A DNA stretch of 64,000 nt. It comes from Liopterus haemorrhoidalis. Its lineage: Eukaryota; Arthropoda; Insecta; Coleoptera; Dytiscidae. The stretch spans positions 1,862,501 to 1,926,500 of the forward strand of contig OZ020618.1 in the NCBI GenBank assembly GCA_963971575.1, given 5' to 3'. The stretch's first letter is position 1. Each line of letters begins with the position of its first letter. The notes beneath the pieces were generated by a model, which saw only the letters and a list, made by a program, of their open reading frames with translations, had not been told where the DNA came from and ran no database searches. The translations under genes and the position numbers were made by a program. Positions 46,301-57,791 of this stretch are shown here, in pieces.

Positions 46301-46543
46301 TTGTCTGAGATCGCGCCGTCCAGACGCTCTTCTATATTTGAAACTGTTGCTATTTCTGTTGGACGTCGCGGCGCACCGCTCTGGCCCAGTATCCGAACGA
46401 CGACGCGAGGTCACCGCCGTCGAAACAACCTACACTTCAATCAACACGCGGTTATACAAAATAAAAAACAGCAAACAAAAAATACACGGGAAATTATCGA
46501 AATATCCGATAGTGAACGCTCGGTTGCCGCTAAAAACTTGTAA
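46301..46543 (+). CDS. unexplained 80-codon open frame in PPP4R1 intron 4
   Basis: Lies just after exon 4 and is GC-richer than its surroundings. It starts at TTG, not ATG, so either it is spliced to something upstream or it is spurious. It is Arg-rich (PSIRTTTRGHRRRNN) and ends REIIEISDSERSVAAKNL, where IIEISDSE resembles a SUMO-interacting motif. No family recognised. It may be a transposon or retroelement fragment. Overlapping frames on both strands lower the confidence further. Confidence 0.2.
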   Translation: MSEIAPSRRSSIFETVAISVGRRGAPLWPSIRTTTRGHRRRNNLHFNQHAVIQNKKQQTKNTREIIEISDSERSVAAKNL

Positions 46544-46839
46544 TCTGGGACTTTTTCTCACTCTCGAGCGCATGTACATTAATGCATTCATATTTCTCTT
46601 GCTAATATGGTCAAACAAAGTTTATTATTTATATCATTTTATATTTTGATCATCTTGTCACTTCTCATTGCCTAGTGAGTGACTATTATCGTTCCATGTT
46701 ATTTTCTCGCGATAAATTTACCGATTTTTTTTGTCTCATGTATTTTTTTATATATGGATGAAGTTTACAACCCGAACTGTAGGCTAAAGTTATAATTATC
46801 CGAGTTCTCAATGCTTAACATTTTGAAGATTTTTTTTTT

Positions 46840-47090
46840 TTTTTTGATAAATTTTCATTTTTTTATTTTATTTTTTTTAAATTTCAAAAAATTCTATCTT
46901 GAAAACGGTAAGAGATAGTGACCTGCGGTTTAAATTTTTGAAACCCTTGTGCGTTATTTTGTCTAGAAAAAAAAAGTAAGGCCTAAATCACCCAATTTTT
47001 TGAATTTATATGACCGATTAAGTTAAACCCTTGAAAATTGCCAAAAATCGAAAAAGTCGTAAGGGGTAACCCTTACGATATTTTAACGTT
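46840..47090. repeat. repeat D block 2
   Basis: TCTTGAAAACGGTAAGAGAT, GACCTGCGGTTTAAATTTTT and CCAAAAATCGAAAAAGTCGT parallel 13190-13400. Confidence 0.65.
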
Positions 47091-47804
47091 AGGTAAATGC
47101 TTTGAACCACTCGTACGCCCGTGTTTTTGATAAAGCTGATTCATCATAATACTGCAGCACAAAATTTAAGGCAAAATCTTTGTTCAGTAGTTTTGTTTAT
47201 TGTAAAAATCGCACTACTGAAATGTGTTAACTAAAACAGCCGATGTAATCAAACTAGTTGACAAATGGCGCTCATGTTTGACACAGTAATTAGGGACAGT
47301 GGTGCCATCTTATGAATAAAAGATTTAAAAAAAATTATTAGCGCGGGCTTTTTAAATCACAAATTTCCGCTACTTTTTTTGAGAGTAGTATTTGAACGTT
47401 GGTTTAATGCGATTTCCTGGCGTCGGCTAGTCCAACAGAGCGTGGTATTTGATCACAAACCATGACAGGCGCAACTTCCAGTAATAGTCAAGCGCCATGA
47501 GGTTACTGTACTTATTACAAATCTACATATTAACAAACCATGAAATATAAAATTTCGATATTTTGTGTCTGATAACAAATTTTTAAAATGTTTTTACGTC
47601 ATTTATAAAACATCTATACACATTAGCGGGACGTTTTACTTCTCCCCCTTTGGTCTCTGGGGAACGTCCGGTCTGAGGGACGGTGACCTGTGACCTCTGT
47701 GATGACCCCGGCCACTAATACACTCCGCAGGGACTAAGGGACAGGTGTCCCGCAATGGGAACGAAGGCTGACCTATTTGTTTATACATTAGGGTCAAGAA
47801 ATTT
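47091..47804. other. non-coding DNA with a GC-rich patch
   Basis: 47625-47770 is GC-rich (GGGGAACGTCCGGTCTGAGG and GGGACAGGTGTCCCG). No domain or RNA recognised. Confidence 0.35.
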
Positions 47805-48300
47805 TCGAAAATTCATAACTTGAAAATGGGATGAGATGGAAATTTTCGTGGTTTATATAGTGTATAAAAAAATCAAGGTCACCTTTGTTGGGACAGTTCT
47901 TGTGTGGGGATCATTTTGAAAATGTACTATGCGGAACAAATTTGCAATGATTTCGAAATATTGTACCGCTAAAACGGGAAGAAATAGGGACCTGTTGGGA
48001 TTTCTGTAAATTTAATAGTTTATTTAGGCCCGGTCTTTCCACCTTCAGGAAAACCTCTAGGTTACAAAAACTGTAAGAGACAGACCTGCAGTTTGAATTT
48101 TTGCAATCAACGTAGTCTATAACTAAATATTTTTTATTTAATTATATTTTGGGTGAAAAAAATTTGCAATAATTTCGAAAAATCACATCTCGAAAATTAT
48201 AAGAGATAAAGACCTGGAGTTAGAATTTTTGGAATCGTCGTAGTCTATATAGTCTTGAAAAAAATTACAATATTTTTTATTTTAGATTTTGGGTGAGACA
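47805..48300. repeat. repeat D block 3
   Basis: ATAACTTGAAAATGGGATGA, GGTTTATATAGTGTATAA and GAAAATTATAAGAGATAAAG follow each other at about 180-bp spacing. 47805-47975 is close to 51865-52020. Confidence 0.6.
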
Positions 48301-49020
48301 ATTTGGAAAATGCAAATTCGTTGCATAAAAAAATTGCAACATAAGCTATTCAAATTTAACAAACACGCCCCTTATTTTGTACCAATGTATCCCCAAAATA
48401 TTGACAAATGCCCCCAATTAATAAATATGTTAATCTGCGGTTCACCAAAAAAATTATTGACAACCACACAATAGATATTTAGACACATATTAATATATAA
48501 CATCTGTGCAAAATATTAATTCGTTAAAATCATTTTATACACGTCACTGACCGATTTTTATTCAAAAGCATTGAAAGAAAATTTAATCCCTTGGTAACGG
48601 GGATAATGTCCCGTTTCTGGAACGGGACCTTTAACCCTTTCCCAGCCGATGGTTTACCAGTTTTTTTAACCCTTTGGGAACGCGAAGGAAAAGAAACTAG
48701 TTTGATGCATTGTTATAGTTGATATTAAGAGATTGAGGAGTGTGGGAATTTATTTTCGCTTGAAGTTCTAATTTATATTATCTGTGAACAATAGTGTCAT
48801 TAGAATAGAACGTTCTCTTGAATATATTATACCAACTTGTTTTGCAAGATTCTTTTCTAGTTCATTTTTTTTTTATATTCAAAACTAGGGCTTGGGTAAA
48901 AAATAAAAATAAATAAAATAAAGGTCGATTGTTGGGACGAATATCCTAGACCGATGACAATTGCTGCTAATAATTTTTCCGGCTTAATAAATTGATAAAT
49001 TATAATTTAACCCTTTACCG
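48301..49020. other. non-coding DNA
   Basis: AT-rich, no supported gene. A TTAA at 49017-49020 is the target of the next element. Confidence 0.4.
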
Positions 49021-49531
49021 CATAGTGTGCCATATATGGCACATTCCGATTTTTATTTTTTATTTTACTTTTAAAACTGAATCAGAACGTTACTTCATGA
49101 ATGTTTATATATGCCACATACACAGCAATGAATCCTGCAGCATTTCAAGTAATGGGCTGCAATAGATTTGAGGATATCAAGCGGAATTTGCACTTCAACG
49201 ATAACTCTGAATTTATTGAGAAAGGACAACTAGAAGATACGACCTTTTCTTTCAAAAATTCGAGGGCGACTGCTTTTAATCCCTAATGAAGAACACCTAG
49301 CAATTGACGAGCAAATAATACGAAATTATTTTCTTTTGTAACATAATGTAGAATCATAATGTTCCATGTATGGCACAAACCCTAAATTATTATTTTAATT
49401 ATTATTTTTTCATGATAAAAATAATTAATATTTTAAATATATTTTTTTTATAAATTTTTCTTTCAATAAGAACCAATTCCTAATGCTCATGAATTATTTC
49501 ACCCAAAAATAAAAATTCATGCAGTAAAGGG
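49021..49531 (+). mobile_element. piggyBac-like element, 511 bp
   Basis: TTAA on both sides (49017-49020, 49532-49535) with ends CCCTTTACCGCATAG and CATGCAGTAAAGGG. Homologous to 29245-29760 in reverse. Deleted derivative with a small piece of transposase. Confidence 0.85.
49128..49345 (+). pseudogene. piggyBac transposase fragment
   Basis: AMNPAAFQVMGCNRFEDIKR, NLHFNDNSEF is typical of piggyBac transposases just before the first catalytic Asp. After a frame slip, LLIPNEEHLAIDEQII carries the D-E-Q-x-I block. The rest is deleted. Confidence 0.7.
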
Positions 49532-49538
49532 TTAAAAA

Positions 49539-50600
49539 TTGATGTGGATTGTGAATTTTCACACATTTCAGGGTTTCGCAGGTATTTAGTAAGTGAATGA
49601 TGATTATTTGGGATGCTATAACAAATTTTATGTTAAAATATATTTATTTTTTGTTAATTTTAATTCGAATGCCTAATATCATTATTTAGGTTTCTAAATA
49701 TTTGCAGTATTTTTTTTTTTTTTTTTTTCTAGCAAGGTTTATAATGATTTTGAAAATTGCGCCTATGGCTTCCATTGGCTGTTATAAGTCATAAGCTCCG
49801 CCCCTCTGATTTCTTGCACATTGAAACATAGAATTAAATTATAATTTCAACACTTCCCACTGGTTATTAAATTTACGCTTTTAAAAATTAAATGCAACAT
49901 TTACCAAAATATAACTAGAATTTTGACAAAATAATTTAAACAAAATAAAAATGTAAAAAAAAAAACAGAATAATTAAAATTGGCAGGAATCGAGCCCTAG
50001 TTTGCAAATTACAAAGCAACTATGAAACGCACTACGCTACGAGCGCTCACTCATCTACTGTGTTACATAGCGAATTAAATATTTAACATATTTTAGTTAA
50101 AAACACAAAAAATGCGTTATTTTCCGAAAAAATAATATGATCAAAAATTCCGGTTCACACCAATGTACATTACTTAGAATTTTTTCTGATTTTTAGTTTA
50201 AACCATCTGGGCTACAGGGTGTGGGACAACATTTTTTTTTTTTCATAATTTTGTCAAAAATCGCATCAAAATAATTTATTTTGCAAAAATAAAATTTTGG
50301 TCGTTAATCCACGTACTAAGGGCTTTCATTTAATACCCTACTCAGAATTAATATCGGAAAAAAAAAATTTTTTTTCGATGAGCACATTTGTTTTTATTTT
50401 TAGGGTGATATGTTTTTTAGATGTTTTAGTATTTTTCCTATGTGCGGGTCAAAGAGTTATATAAGCATGCCAATTTTCAACTCTCTAGGTTTAGCCGTTT
50501 GGGTACAATTTTTACCGAACAGACAGACAGACAGATAGACAGACAGACGACAAAATGACGGTATAAGGGTGTTTTGGTCATACCTGCGAAACCCTAAAAA
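49539..50600 (+). mobile_element. family E element, copy 1 (about 1.06 kb)
   Basis: Starts AAATTGATGTGGATTGTG, then TTTCAGGGTTTCGCAGGTAT. Ends with an ACAGACAGACAG tract, GACGGTATAAGGGTGTTTTG, GTCATACCTGCGAAACCCT. The AGGGTTTCGCAGGTAT start is the inverse of the ATACCTGCGAAACCCT end. Full counterpart at 61606-62514, fragments elsewhere. No transposase; the layout resembles non-autonomous Helentron/DINE elements. A piggyBac element sits at its left boundary. Confidence 0.7.
49982..50050 (-). other. tRNA-like module inside family E copy 1
   Basis: On the minus strand GCGCTCGTAGCGTAGTGCGT resembles a tRNA A box region, and GGGCTCGATTCCTGCC a B box (canonical GGTTCGATTCC), at tRNA-like spacing. 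The T-stem is only partly paired, so this is tRNA-derived, as in a SINE head, rather than a working tRNA. Confidence 0.4.
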
Positions 50601-51479
50601 AGAAATAAATAAATAAATTAGTGCTGCAAATGATAGTAATGATTTAAAGTTTTATTTCACATTTATAATACTTTGTTATTTTATTTTTATTATTTTTTAT
50701 TTCGCGGTGAGTTAAAAAAAAGAGGGATTGAATCCCATCCATGTCTGGTGTTCTCATTTCGCGTACAAAAAATGTTCCCATATTGTTCAGTAGTTGAGAG
50801 TATTAACCTTTAGCGCCAAAATAACCAGTCGGCTATGGTTGTACTGTCTGCCTTTAATAGCAGAGGGGCGAAACCATGTCGCACCGGTCCTCTGTCTGAG
50901 ACCATTGTCATAGGAACTAACCTACCCAACGTAGCAAGGTTGACCGTGCGTCTGCTACCGTCTGAACAGCGCACCTCAAACAGTGGGACCGTGACACGCG
51001 GACAACAGTTTAAGGACCGCTGCTATATATGATTTTTCGAAAATGTTCCAAATTAGGTTTGCATACATATACAGGGTGTTATAAGAGCTACGAGGTTGGT
51101 TAAATCATCAAAGAAATACCATTTTGCAAGTCTATTACAAAACTGTTAACAAAAATTGTTTATGATCAGTGGTTCTCCAAATATGGGACGCAACTTTCTT
51201 ATTTAAAATGAGAATATATTTTTTTTATATTTTTGTTCGGAAGGAAATTTTATTCTGAATTCCACGAATACACAGTTTAGTACCATTACATCACATAAAT
51301 TTTGAGAAAAATTCATATTAAATTGACATTAATTTAAATAAAATCGCATAGGAATCATCGTGCTACGAATGAAACAAATGAATATCAAAATGTATTGAAC
51401 AGTTTAATTCCATGACATAGTACAATTTTAATTACAAATTGCTCAAATTGCTCAAAATCCTTATTGATAAATTCAATCC
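50601..51479. other. non-coding DNA with a GC-rich patch
   Basis: 50810-51035 is GC-rich (CTACCGTCTGAACAGCGCAC) with a 65-codon frame of no recognised family. TACAGGGTGTTATAAGAG at 51069 looks like an isolated transposon end. Confidence 0.35.
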
Positions 51480-51740
51480 TTAAAACTATTTCGGACCTTT
51501 TTTAATTTTCTCCTATCAATATTAGATATAATATCTTCAATATTGTCTTTCAAATGTTTGGATGCACAGTGCTTTAAACAATATCTTTTACATAGCCCCA
51601 TAAGAAATCATCTAGGGGATTTAAATCTGGAGACCTTGCGGGCCATGCAATGGGTACCATTGGTGCCTAGCCACTTATTTGGAAATTGTTCATTTAAATA
51701 TTCAGCTACTACATTTCTGGCGATTTAATGAAGCAAATCA
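51480..51740 (-). pseudogene. Tc1/mariner-superfamily transposase fragment
   Basis: On the minus strand IARNVVAEYLNEQFPNKW, then after a 2-nt slip WPARSPDLNPLDDFLWGYVK, the classic block around the third catalytic Asp, then LKDNIEDIISNIDRRKLKK. The frameshift and missing N-terminal parts show a dead copy, different from the DD41D element. Confidence 0.7.
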
Positions 51741-51864
51741 TATAATAATATTTGTTTTTTCAAAAATAATTTTGTTTGTTTATCTACGTATGAAAAGGTT
51801 ATATTTAAATACTCTATTAAAATTTAAAAAAAAAAAAAATTCTTCGTTAAATACAAATTTGTAA

Positions 51865-52135
51865 AATTCATAACTTGAAAATGGGATGAGATGGAAATTT
51901 TCGGTGAGAATTTTTGGAATTTTCGTGGTTTATATAATGTATAACAAAATCAAGGTAACCTTTGTTCAGACAGTTTTTGGGTGGGGATCATTTTGAAAAT
52001 GTACTAAGCGGAACAAATTTGCAATGATTTCAAAAAATCGTATTGCGAAATTGGGATGAAATTGAGACTTGCTGTTGGGATTTTTGGAAATTTTATAGTT
52101 CATTTAATCTAGAGAAAAATCAAGGTATTTAATAC
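51865..52135. repeat. repeat D block 4
   Basis: CATAACTTGAAAATGGGATG and GGTTTATATAATGTATAACA match 47815-47960. A family E right end (GACGGTATAAAGGTTTTCTG, GTCATACCTACAAAACCC) follows at 52312-52350. Confidence 0.6.
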
Positions 52136-52821
52136 GTTGGTAGTTTTTCGTTGAGGCAGTTTTTAATATACAATATTTATATAATATATTATATTTTTGG
52201 GGCTATTTTGTTTAGAAGTCTCGGGTTAAAGAACTGTATATGCATGTCAAATTTTAACCTTCTAGGTCTAATCGTTTCGCCACAATTTCTACCGTATTAA
52301 CGGACACGAATGACGGTATAAAGGTTTTCTGGTCATACCTACAAAACCCAAAAAAAGTCATAACAGCAGATTTTATATATTAATTATTTAGGTGTGATAA
52401 AATCAAATCTCACTTAAATAATTAATTAAAAGAAAAAGGAAATTCAAATGTTGAGTTCTTTGACCGTTAATCTTAAAAAAATCCTTAGTTACTCCTCCAC
52501 ACGTGTTTTACTGTTGGCAGTAAACTACCCCATGTCTTTAACGTCCTTTCTTGTAATCCATTGTGAAGTCAATCATACAAACCACTCATACCAGTTACAA
52601 CTCTCGAGTGGCTTTCGATAAAAATGTAAATTAATATCGTTATAATTACAATACAGTTACAACAACCGTACTTTATAAATGCATACGATGTACTGCTTAC
52701 GTAGGGGCTAGACGATAACAACAGTGATCCCCAAACTTTCACACACAAATAAAAAACACTCCCTCCGAAAGAAAATATGGTATACATTACTTAAAAATGT
52801 GGGATTAACGAAAATAATATC
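52136..52821. other. non-coding DNA
   Basis: Holds the E-type end noted above and, at 52755-52790, a detached end of repeat A (ACTCCCTCCGAAAGAAAATA). Confidence 0.4.
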
Positions 52822-53275
52822 TTGATCTTTTTACCGACCGCCAACATATATAAGGGAGGTATTGTGATCATACCGATTTTGTTATTTAGAGATTTCGATG
52901 GATCTCCACGAATTGAGGTCCTTACATAAAGTTTTGACTATTTTTAGCATGATGTCTGTCGGTCCGTGTACACGTGCGGAGTAAATTTGGTTAAAAGGAT
53001 TTTTATAAAACTTCATATTTAAGCTTTTAACATCAATGGCACGAGTTGATCAACTTTTGATAAAAATCGGTTAACTAGAAATGTAAACTCCCATTTCTAG
53101 AAATGGGAGTTTACTCGTGTCGGTTTTAACGGAGAAATATTTCGAAAAAATTTATTTAACAAAAGTTGCTATAAAAGCAATAAATAAAAACTTTTATTTG
53201 AGACATTTTTTGATAAAGCAGCATGAATTAAACAAGTACTTTGTGATGGCGGTTGGTCCTCTGGTGGCCACAGCT
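52822..53275 (+). repeat. dispersed repeat A, copy 4 (deleted)
   Basis: Starts TTTTTACCGACCGCCAACAT and ends GGTGGCCACAGCTGATTTTT. It is followed directly by copy 5 in the same orientation. It contains an inverted duplication centred at 53098. Confidence 0.8.
53083..53114. repeat. 32-bp perfect palindrome
   Basis: GTAAACTCCCATTTCT followed immediately by AGAAATGGGAGTTTAC. In other copies of repeat A only one arm is present. Confidence 0.9.
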
Positions 53276-53428
53276 GATTTTTTACCGACCGCCAACATAT
53301 ATAAGGGAGGTATTGTGATCATACCAATTTTGACGTTTCGAGATTTCGATGGATCTCCACGAATTGAGGTCCCTACATAACGTTTTGACTATTTTTAGCA
53401 TGATGTCTGTCTGTCCGTCCGTCCGTCC

Positions 53429-53495
<67 letters not shown>

Positions 53496-53960
53496 CGTCT
53501 GTCTGTCTGTCCGTCTGTCTGTGTACACGTGCACAGCAAATTCGGCTAAAAGGATTTTTATGAAACTTCATATTTAAGATTCTGCCATCAATGGCACGAG
53601 TTGATCAACTTTTGGTAAAAATCGGTTGACTAAAAATGGGAGTTTACTCGTGTCGATTTTAAGATTTTTGCGAATATTTCACAACAGAAAAATATCTAGA
53701 AAAAATTTATTTTTTAGCAATAAAAGTTGCTATAAAAGCAATAACTAATAACTTTTATTTGAGACGTTTTTTGATAAAACGAAAAATTTCGAATAATTTC
53801 TGTAAAATTTTTCGAAATTTGTTCCAAGTCTCAATTTTTTCATATTTATATGTAACGTTTCCATGGTCATGATAAATAATATCTCTGTTAGAAAATATTA
53901 GGCCAAGTTATTTCTACTCTGCTGCTAGAATGTAATTTATATAAGTACTTGTACATATAA
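53276..53960 (+). repeat. dispersed repeat A, copy 5
   Basis: Full-length-looking copy in tandem with copy 4, sharing the junction CAGCTGATTTTTTACCGACC. It contains the longest tetranucleotide tract of the family. Confidence 0.8.
53404..53522. repeat. (GTCT/GTCC)n microsatellite, about 120 bp
   Basis: Uninterrupted GTCTGTCT run with GTCC variants at the ends. The 66- and 85-codon frames here are pure repeat. Confidence 0.95.
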
Positions 53961-54867
53961 GTATCGGATACGACCCGCGGGCCATATGCTGGACATCAAT
54001 GGTATACCTGTTTCTGATTATACCTAGGAAATCCTAAAAAGCCGCAGAATGCGTGTCGTTTAAAAATTAGTATCGGACCGGATAAGGTCCGCGGGCATTA
54101 CGTCAATTGACACAACGATCTTCCATGTTCCATCAAGCTGTGGAGACAGCCACGTCCTTGTTAAATTAAAACTTTTTGTATTATTGTTTGTTTTACTAGA
54201 TATTTGCAACTATTTCATAATAAAATCATTATAATTAATCAAAATTGTAAATGTATATTTTTAAGAAAAAATCAAAAAGTTCAGCATATTTTTGGGCGGA
54301 GGGATTATAGTAAATTACATAATTAATTACAATCTAGTTAAAGAAGGGCTGTATTTGCGCAAATAGCAATTATTGCTGTGGCCCAGAAATTTTAATTAAC
54401 TACTAGATTTTGAATAATTCTTTATAGTTGTCTGTTAGTTTTCCGGAGATTGGTGTGTAAATTTTGGGCGTTTGAATGTGGAGCAGTAACCTCATGTTTA
54501 ACGGAGGGTATATGGGGGTAGGGCAAGCTGTCGGTCTTAGGGCTCTGCTCCCGACATACTCACACCTGTCCCTCAGCATGGCAGATGTACATCCATATAC
54601 CGCTAACCGAACCATCCGCACAACGAACAAACTTCCAAATTTCGAATAACGAGATGTTGAATAACGAACCAAATAATATTATCATAGTCAAGGCCATGAA
54701 TGTGTTAATAAACAGTTTAAATCTCGTAAAACCAAGTTTATTGACTTGCCATGGTTCGGTCATATACTTGGGGAGGATTTACTAGACCGACATTCGCCAG
54801 AAAATTATGATTCAATCGAGATGATAATAAAAATTATACTTTTTCCTCAGCCTATTGAGAACTGACA
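53961..54867. other. non-coding DNA
   Basis: GTATCGGA...GACCCGCGGGCC near 53962 and GTATCGGACC...GTCCGCGGGC near 54070 are a diverged direct repeat. 54333-54405 resembles the retroelement tail at 8232-8312. No gene. Confidence 0.4.
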
Positions 54868-55470
54868 ATACCCTTTTCACACTAGATCTTTAAGATCGGA
54901 TGTTAAAGTGAATGTGTCTTTAAACGCTAATGTGAAACCGTATGGCCTCGTCTAAATACAAGCGATGTTTAAGACAGAGATCTGCGTCTTAAACTTCGTC
55001 CGCATTGCCAAGATAATTTCTATTATAAAAAAATACTCCTTGAATTTGTGCTGTCAACATTTTATATTATCATAAACAAGAATACTGTATTATATCGACG
55101 TTATAAGAAGTTTATACTTATTGTTATAATAAAATTATTTATTTTAATAATGTGTTTAATAAAATAGAGCTACAATAATTGAGATAAAATGTATCGACTT
55201 ACATGTTAATACAGGTGTAATATATTCTTTATTGTAGTGTCTTTATTGTAGAATGAAATGAAATATCCATATTTGTTTATAATAATTCAAAATGTGCGTC
55301 TGCGCAGACAGTTCAAAACTGGTAATTTCATGACGGTAACTTAAGAACAAAATTACTGTAGCTGATGACAGCACCGGAGATTTAAATATCAAGTGTGAAA
55401 GCATACCGATGTTAAACATCGGGGAACTTTAAGTTCACTCCTCTTAAAGTTCTAGTGTGAAAAGGGTATT
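54868..55470. mobile_element. about 600-bp inverted-repeat element
   Basis: AATACCCTTTTCACACTAGA (then TCTTTAAGA) at 54868-54896 is repeated inverted at 55442-55470 with one mismatch. The flanks TATTGAGAACTGACAATA and ACTGAAG match the uninterrupted right end of the element at 21192-21733, so it inserted into a related copy. Confidence 0.8.
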
Positions 55471-55489
55471 ACTGAAGTAACTGAAGTAT

Positions 55490-55900
55490 TTTTCAATAAG
55501 TTTTTCCAAATGTAGCAATGCAAAATCTGTTTTAGCCTCTTTTAAATTTTGATTAAACGTGAAGAAATACTGAATTGTTTCAACTACTGAAAATGAATCC
55601 TTTATAGTAGGTGTTTGGAACTCTGTTGTTTTTCCATTTCCTCTTCGTCGTTGTTTATTTCTGACACCAAATTCGGATCTGACCCAGCTAAAATTTCATC
55701 TTCCGTCATATCCCTCCTCCGTTTCGAGTTCATCAATATTTGAAAAATTTACATTAATGCTTTTCGTTTCGCCATATCGACGACGATGACGTACCTTCAA
55801 CTCGTTAACCGCTGAATGAATATGTTTATCTGTCGTGTTTCGCCTTGCCTTTTCATAACTCTGTAAATCTCCTAGCCAAGTCGGTACTACCCCGCCGTTT
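55490..55900 (-). pseudogene. possible pogo/Tigger-like transposase C-terminus
   Basis: On the minus strand MTEDEILAGSDPN and an acidic EINNDEEEMEK run lead to PTIKDSFSVVETIQYFF, resembling the linker and final helices of Tigger/jerky-type transposases. Upstream, in another frame, a 60-codon stretch is open (WLGDLQSYEKARRN, NELKVRHRRRYGE) without a recognised family. Frames do not join, so it is broken. Identification is tentative. Confidence 0.35.
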
Positions 55901-56365
55901 TCGCGTTAGGCAGTGGTGATATGTCGTTGTAAAAGATAATTTTACTCAAATTTCAAGCCATTTTTCGTCGTTATATTAATTTTTGGTCGGGATTTTGAAA
56001 TTTTGTCGCAAAAACCGAAATGTTATATCAGATGTCCTTATAAACAATATCCACTGTATATTTGTCGATCAAACTGCATGTTAATTCGCGTGAAATATAC
56101 CATTGCTAAGATTGCCAAACAGTTTTTCTGCACCCTTATGATATATCTAAATTTTTTTTTGCAATCTATTTCAGTGCTAGACAGCTTGTGAATATCTTGG
56201 GGGTCTAGACAACCCCCTAGTTTATGAAATAGATCTGTTCACCAAATGTTAGACATTAGACAAAATTCGGAACAGGAAGGAAGATCTAATTGCTAACCAG
56301 GGAGTAGCGAACGAAACCAGCGCTTCTAAAACAACAATATTGAATTAAAAACTCGGGAAATTTTG
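55901..56365. other. non-coding DNA
   Basis: A 62-codon Cys-containing frame at 56003-56191 has no recognised domain. Confidence 0.35.
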
Positions 56366-56932
56366 TTTTAAGCATTCAGAGCTCTTTAAATTAAGATGTT
56401 GTAGACTGTGCTTTGTTAGCTGTAACTTATGTTTCTATGCATTCTTTTTAAAGTTCCATGTACCGTTCACATCTGTTATAAATTAGTACGTTGCGAATAG
56501 CCCTCCATCTGTGAATTTTGAAAGCTTCGTAAAATATTTTATATGTATTATCGTTCTTATAATTCTGTTGTCTTAGATTTTAACTACCTAATTACCTAAC
56601 TTGATCATATTTACTGTCCGTCTTTGTAATTTTGAGCAAGATTTGTTAATGATGACATTATGTTAGGTTATGTAAAGGCATTCGATAACTACATTGTCAC
56701 TGATAGAATGCGATAGCGAATGTGTTTATATGTCTGTCTCATTAAAACATCTCACTAGCTATAAGTTTAGAAAATTATGCACAATCCACAACAAACGGCG
56801 TATTAAATTTGGAAGTCTGAACGGTTACACGTCTTATCATATGACACACTTGCTGGTGACAGTGAACAGTCCATAAGATACAGTGCATAAGCTATTGATT
56901 TAAGAGCTCTGAATGCGGCTTAACACTATGAA
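56366..56932. mobile_element. MITE family C, copy 2
   Basis: Begins AAGCATTCAGAGCTCTTTAA and ends AAGAGCTCTGAATGCGGCTT. Closely similar to copy 1 over its whole length, with a small deletion near 56520. Confidence 0.85.
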
Positions 56933-56977
56933 ACTATCCCCGGTCATACTTTGTTTGACGTATAGATACTACTACAG
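56754..56977. repeat. left copy of a 225-bp direct repeat flanking a hAT element
   Basis: From CACTAGCTATAAGTTTAG to TATAGATACTACTACAG: the 3' part of MITE C plus 45 bp of unique flank. The same segment follows the hAT element at 57792 with about eight differences. Confidence 0.85.
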
Positions 56978-57336
56978 TAGGGCTGCCATAATTGTCGGAC
57001 TACCGACCGGGCCCCCCCCCCCCCCAAATAAATGTAAAAAAAACTTTTATCGACAATAATACCTTTATTATAAAAAATTGCACAATATTTTAAAAAAATA
57101 AAAAAATTTAAAGACAAAAAAAAAAATTAAAGTAGAGATTGATAATAGGTATTTCAAGAGCAAAACGTTGGGATCAATGGTGAATCATTTTGGAACACTC
57201 AGTTCGAATGGAAAAATTTGATGTTTTTTTTTTGTGGATGCGTCTTTATCAAATCTAAAATAATATAATATAAATTATTGGGCGATTCAATTTAATAAAA
57301 CCAAATAGAACCTTACATTCCATTCTTCTCTTGCCT

Positions 57337-57547
57337 TTACTCTCCCCCTTCCCCGACTTCGGTGGCTTCTTTATCATCGCTCTTCTTTGCCCAATCATAC
57401 TTCTCCGATGTTTTCGTTTTTTGGAGCAGTTCTTTTTCCCCTTTTATATAATTATAGAATTCAATGCATGACATTTTATAATTTAAAACACATTGAATTA
57501 TGCTTTTCACGGTGTCAATAGAAAGCGAATTGCGCTCATCTGTCAGT
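57337..57547 (-). pseudogene. hAT transposase C-terminal fragment
   Basis: On the minus strand: LTDERNSLSIDTVKSIIQ, CIEFYNYIKGEKELL and TSEKYDWAKKSDDKEA, then a stop at 57337-57339. The E-R-N-x-L-S-x-D-x-V-K and S-E-K-Y blocks are typical of the C-terminal end of BED-type hAT transposases. It begins at a palindrome, which marks the deletion point. Confidence 0.6.
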
Positions 57548-57579
57548 ACCAGTCAGCTAGTGACTAGCTGACTGGTACT
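57545..57579. repeat. 35-bp near-perfect palindrome (17-bp arms, 1-nt centre)
   Basis: AGTACCAGTCAGCTAGT, G, ACTAGCTGACTGGTACT. Lies at the edge of the hAT transposase fragment. Confidence 0.95.
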
Positions 57580-57791
57580 CGGCATTACTCCGGAACTTTT
57601 CGGACCTCGAATCTGTTATATAATTTATTTATAGTATGTATATATGTATATGTACAATATTATCGAAAAATATTTTTTTAATATGCATAAATTTTAAATC
57701 GACCGGGACAAATGACTCTTGGACCGGGACACTGGGACACAAACCTCAAAACCGGGATATGTCCCGGTGTACCGGGACGTATGGCAGCCCT

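Larger units (their letters stand above)
56978..57791 (-). mobile_element. hAT element with TIR TAGGGCTGCCATA, 814 bp
   Basis: TAGGGCTGCCATA and TATGGCAGCCCTA bound it. A 14-nt C run lies near the left end. The minus strand has a hAT transposase C-terminus. No short target duplication is seen; instead a 225-bp direct repeat flanks it. Confidence 0.75.

Noticed and set aside
46107..46649. 180-codon open frame beginning at PPP4R1 exon 4 in a different frame
   Set aside because: The exon is read in another frame, confirmed by its match to PPP4R1 and by splice phase; this frame is a shadow that runs into the intron.
49982..50050. A functional tRNA gene
   Set aside because: The B box is good but the T-stem and acceptor stem do not pair well, and it lies inside a transposon; kept only as a tRNA-like module.
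53282..53549. 85- and 66-codon frames rich in TDRQ/SVCL repeats
   Set aside because: They translate the (GTCT)n microsatellite of repeat A.
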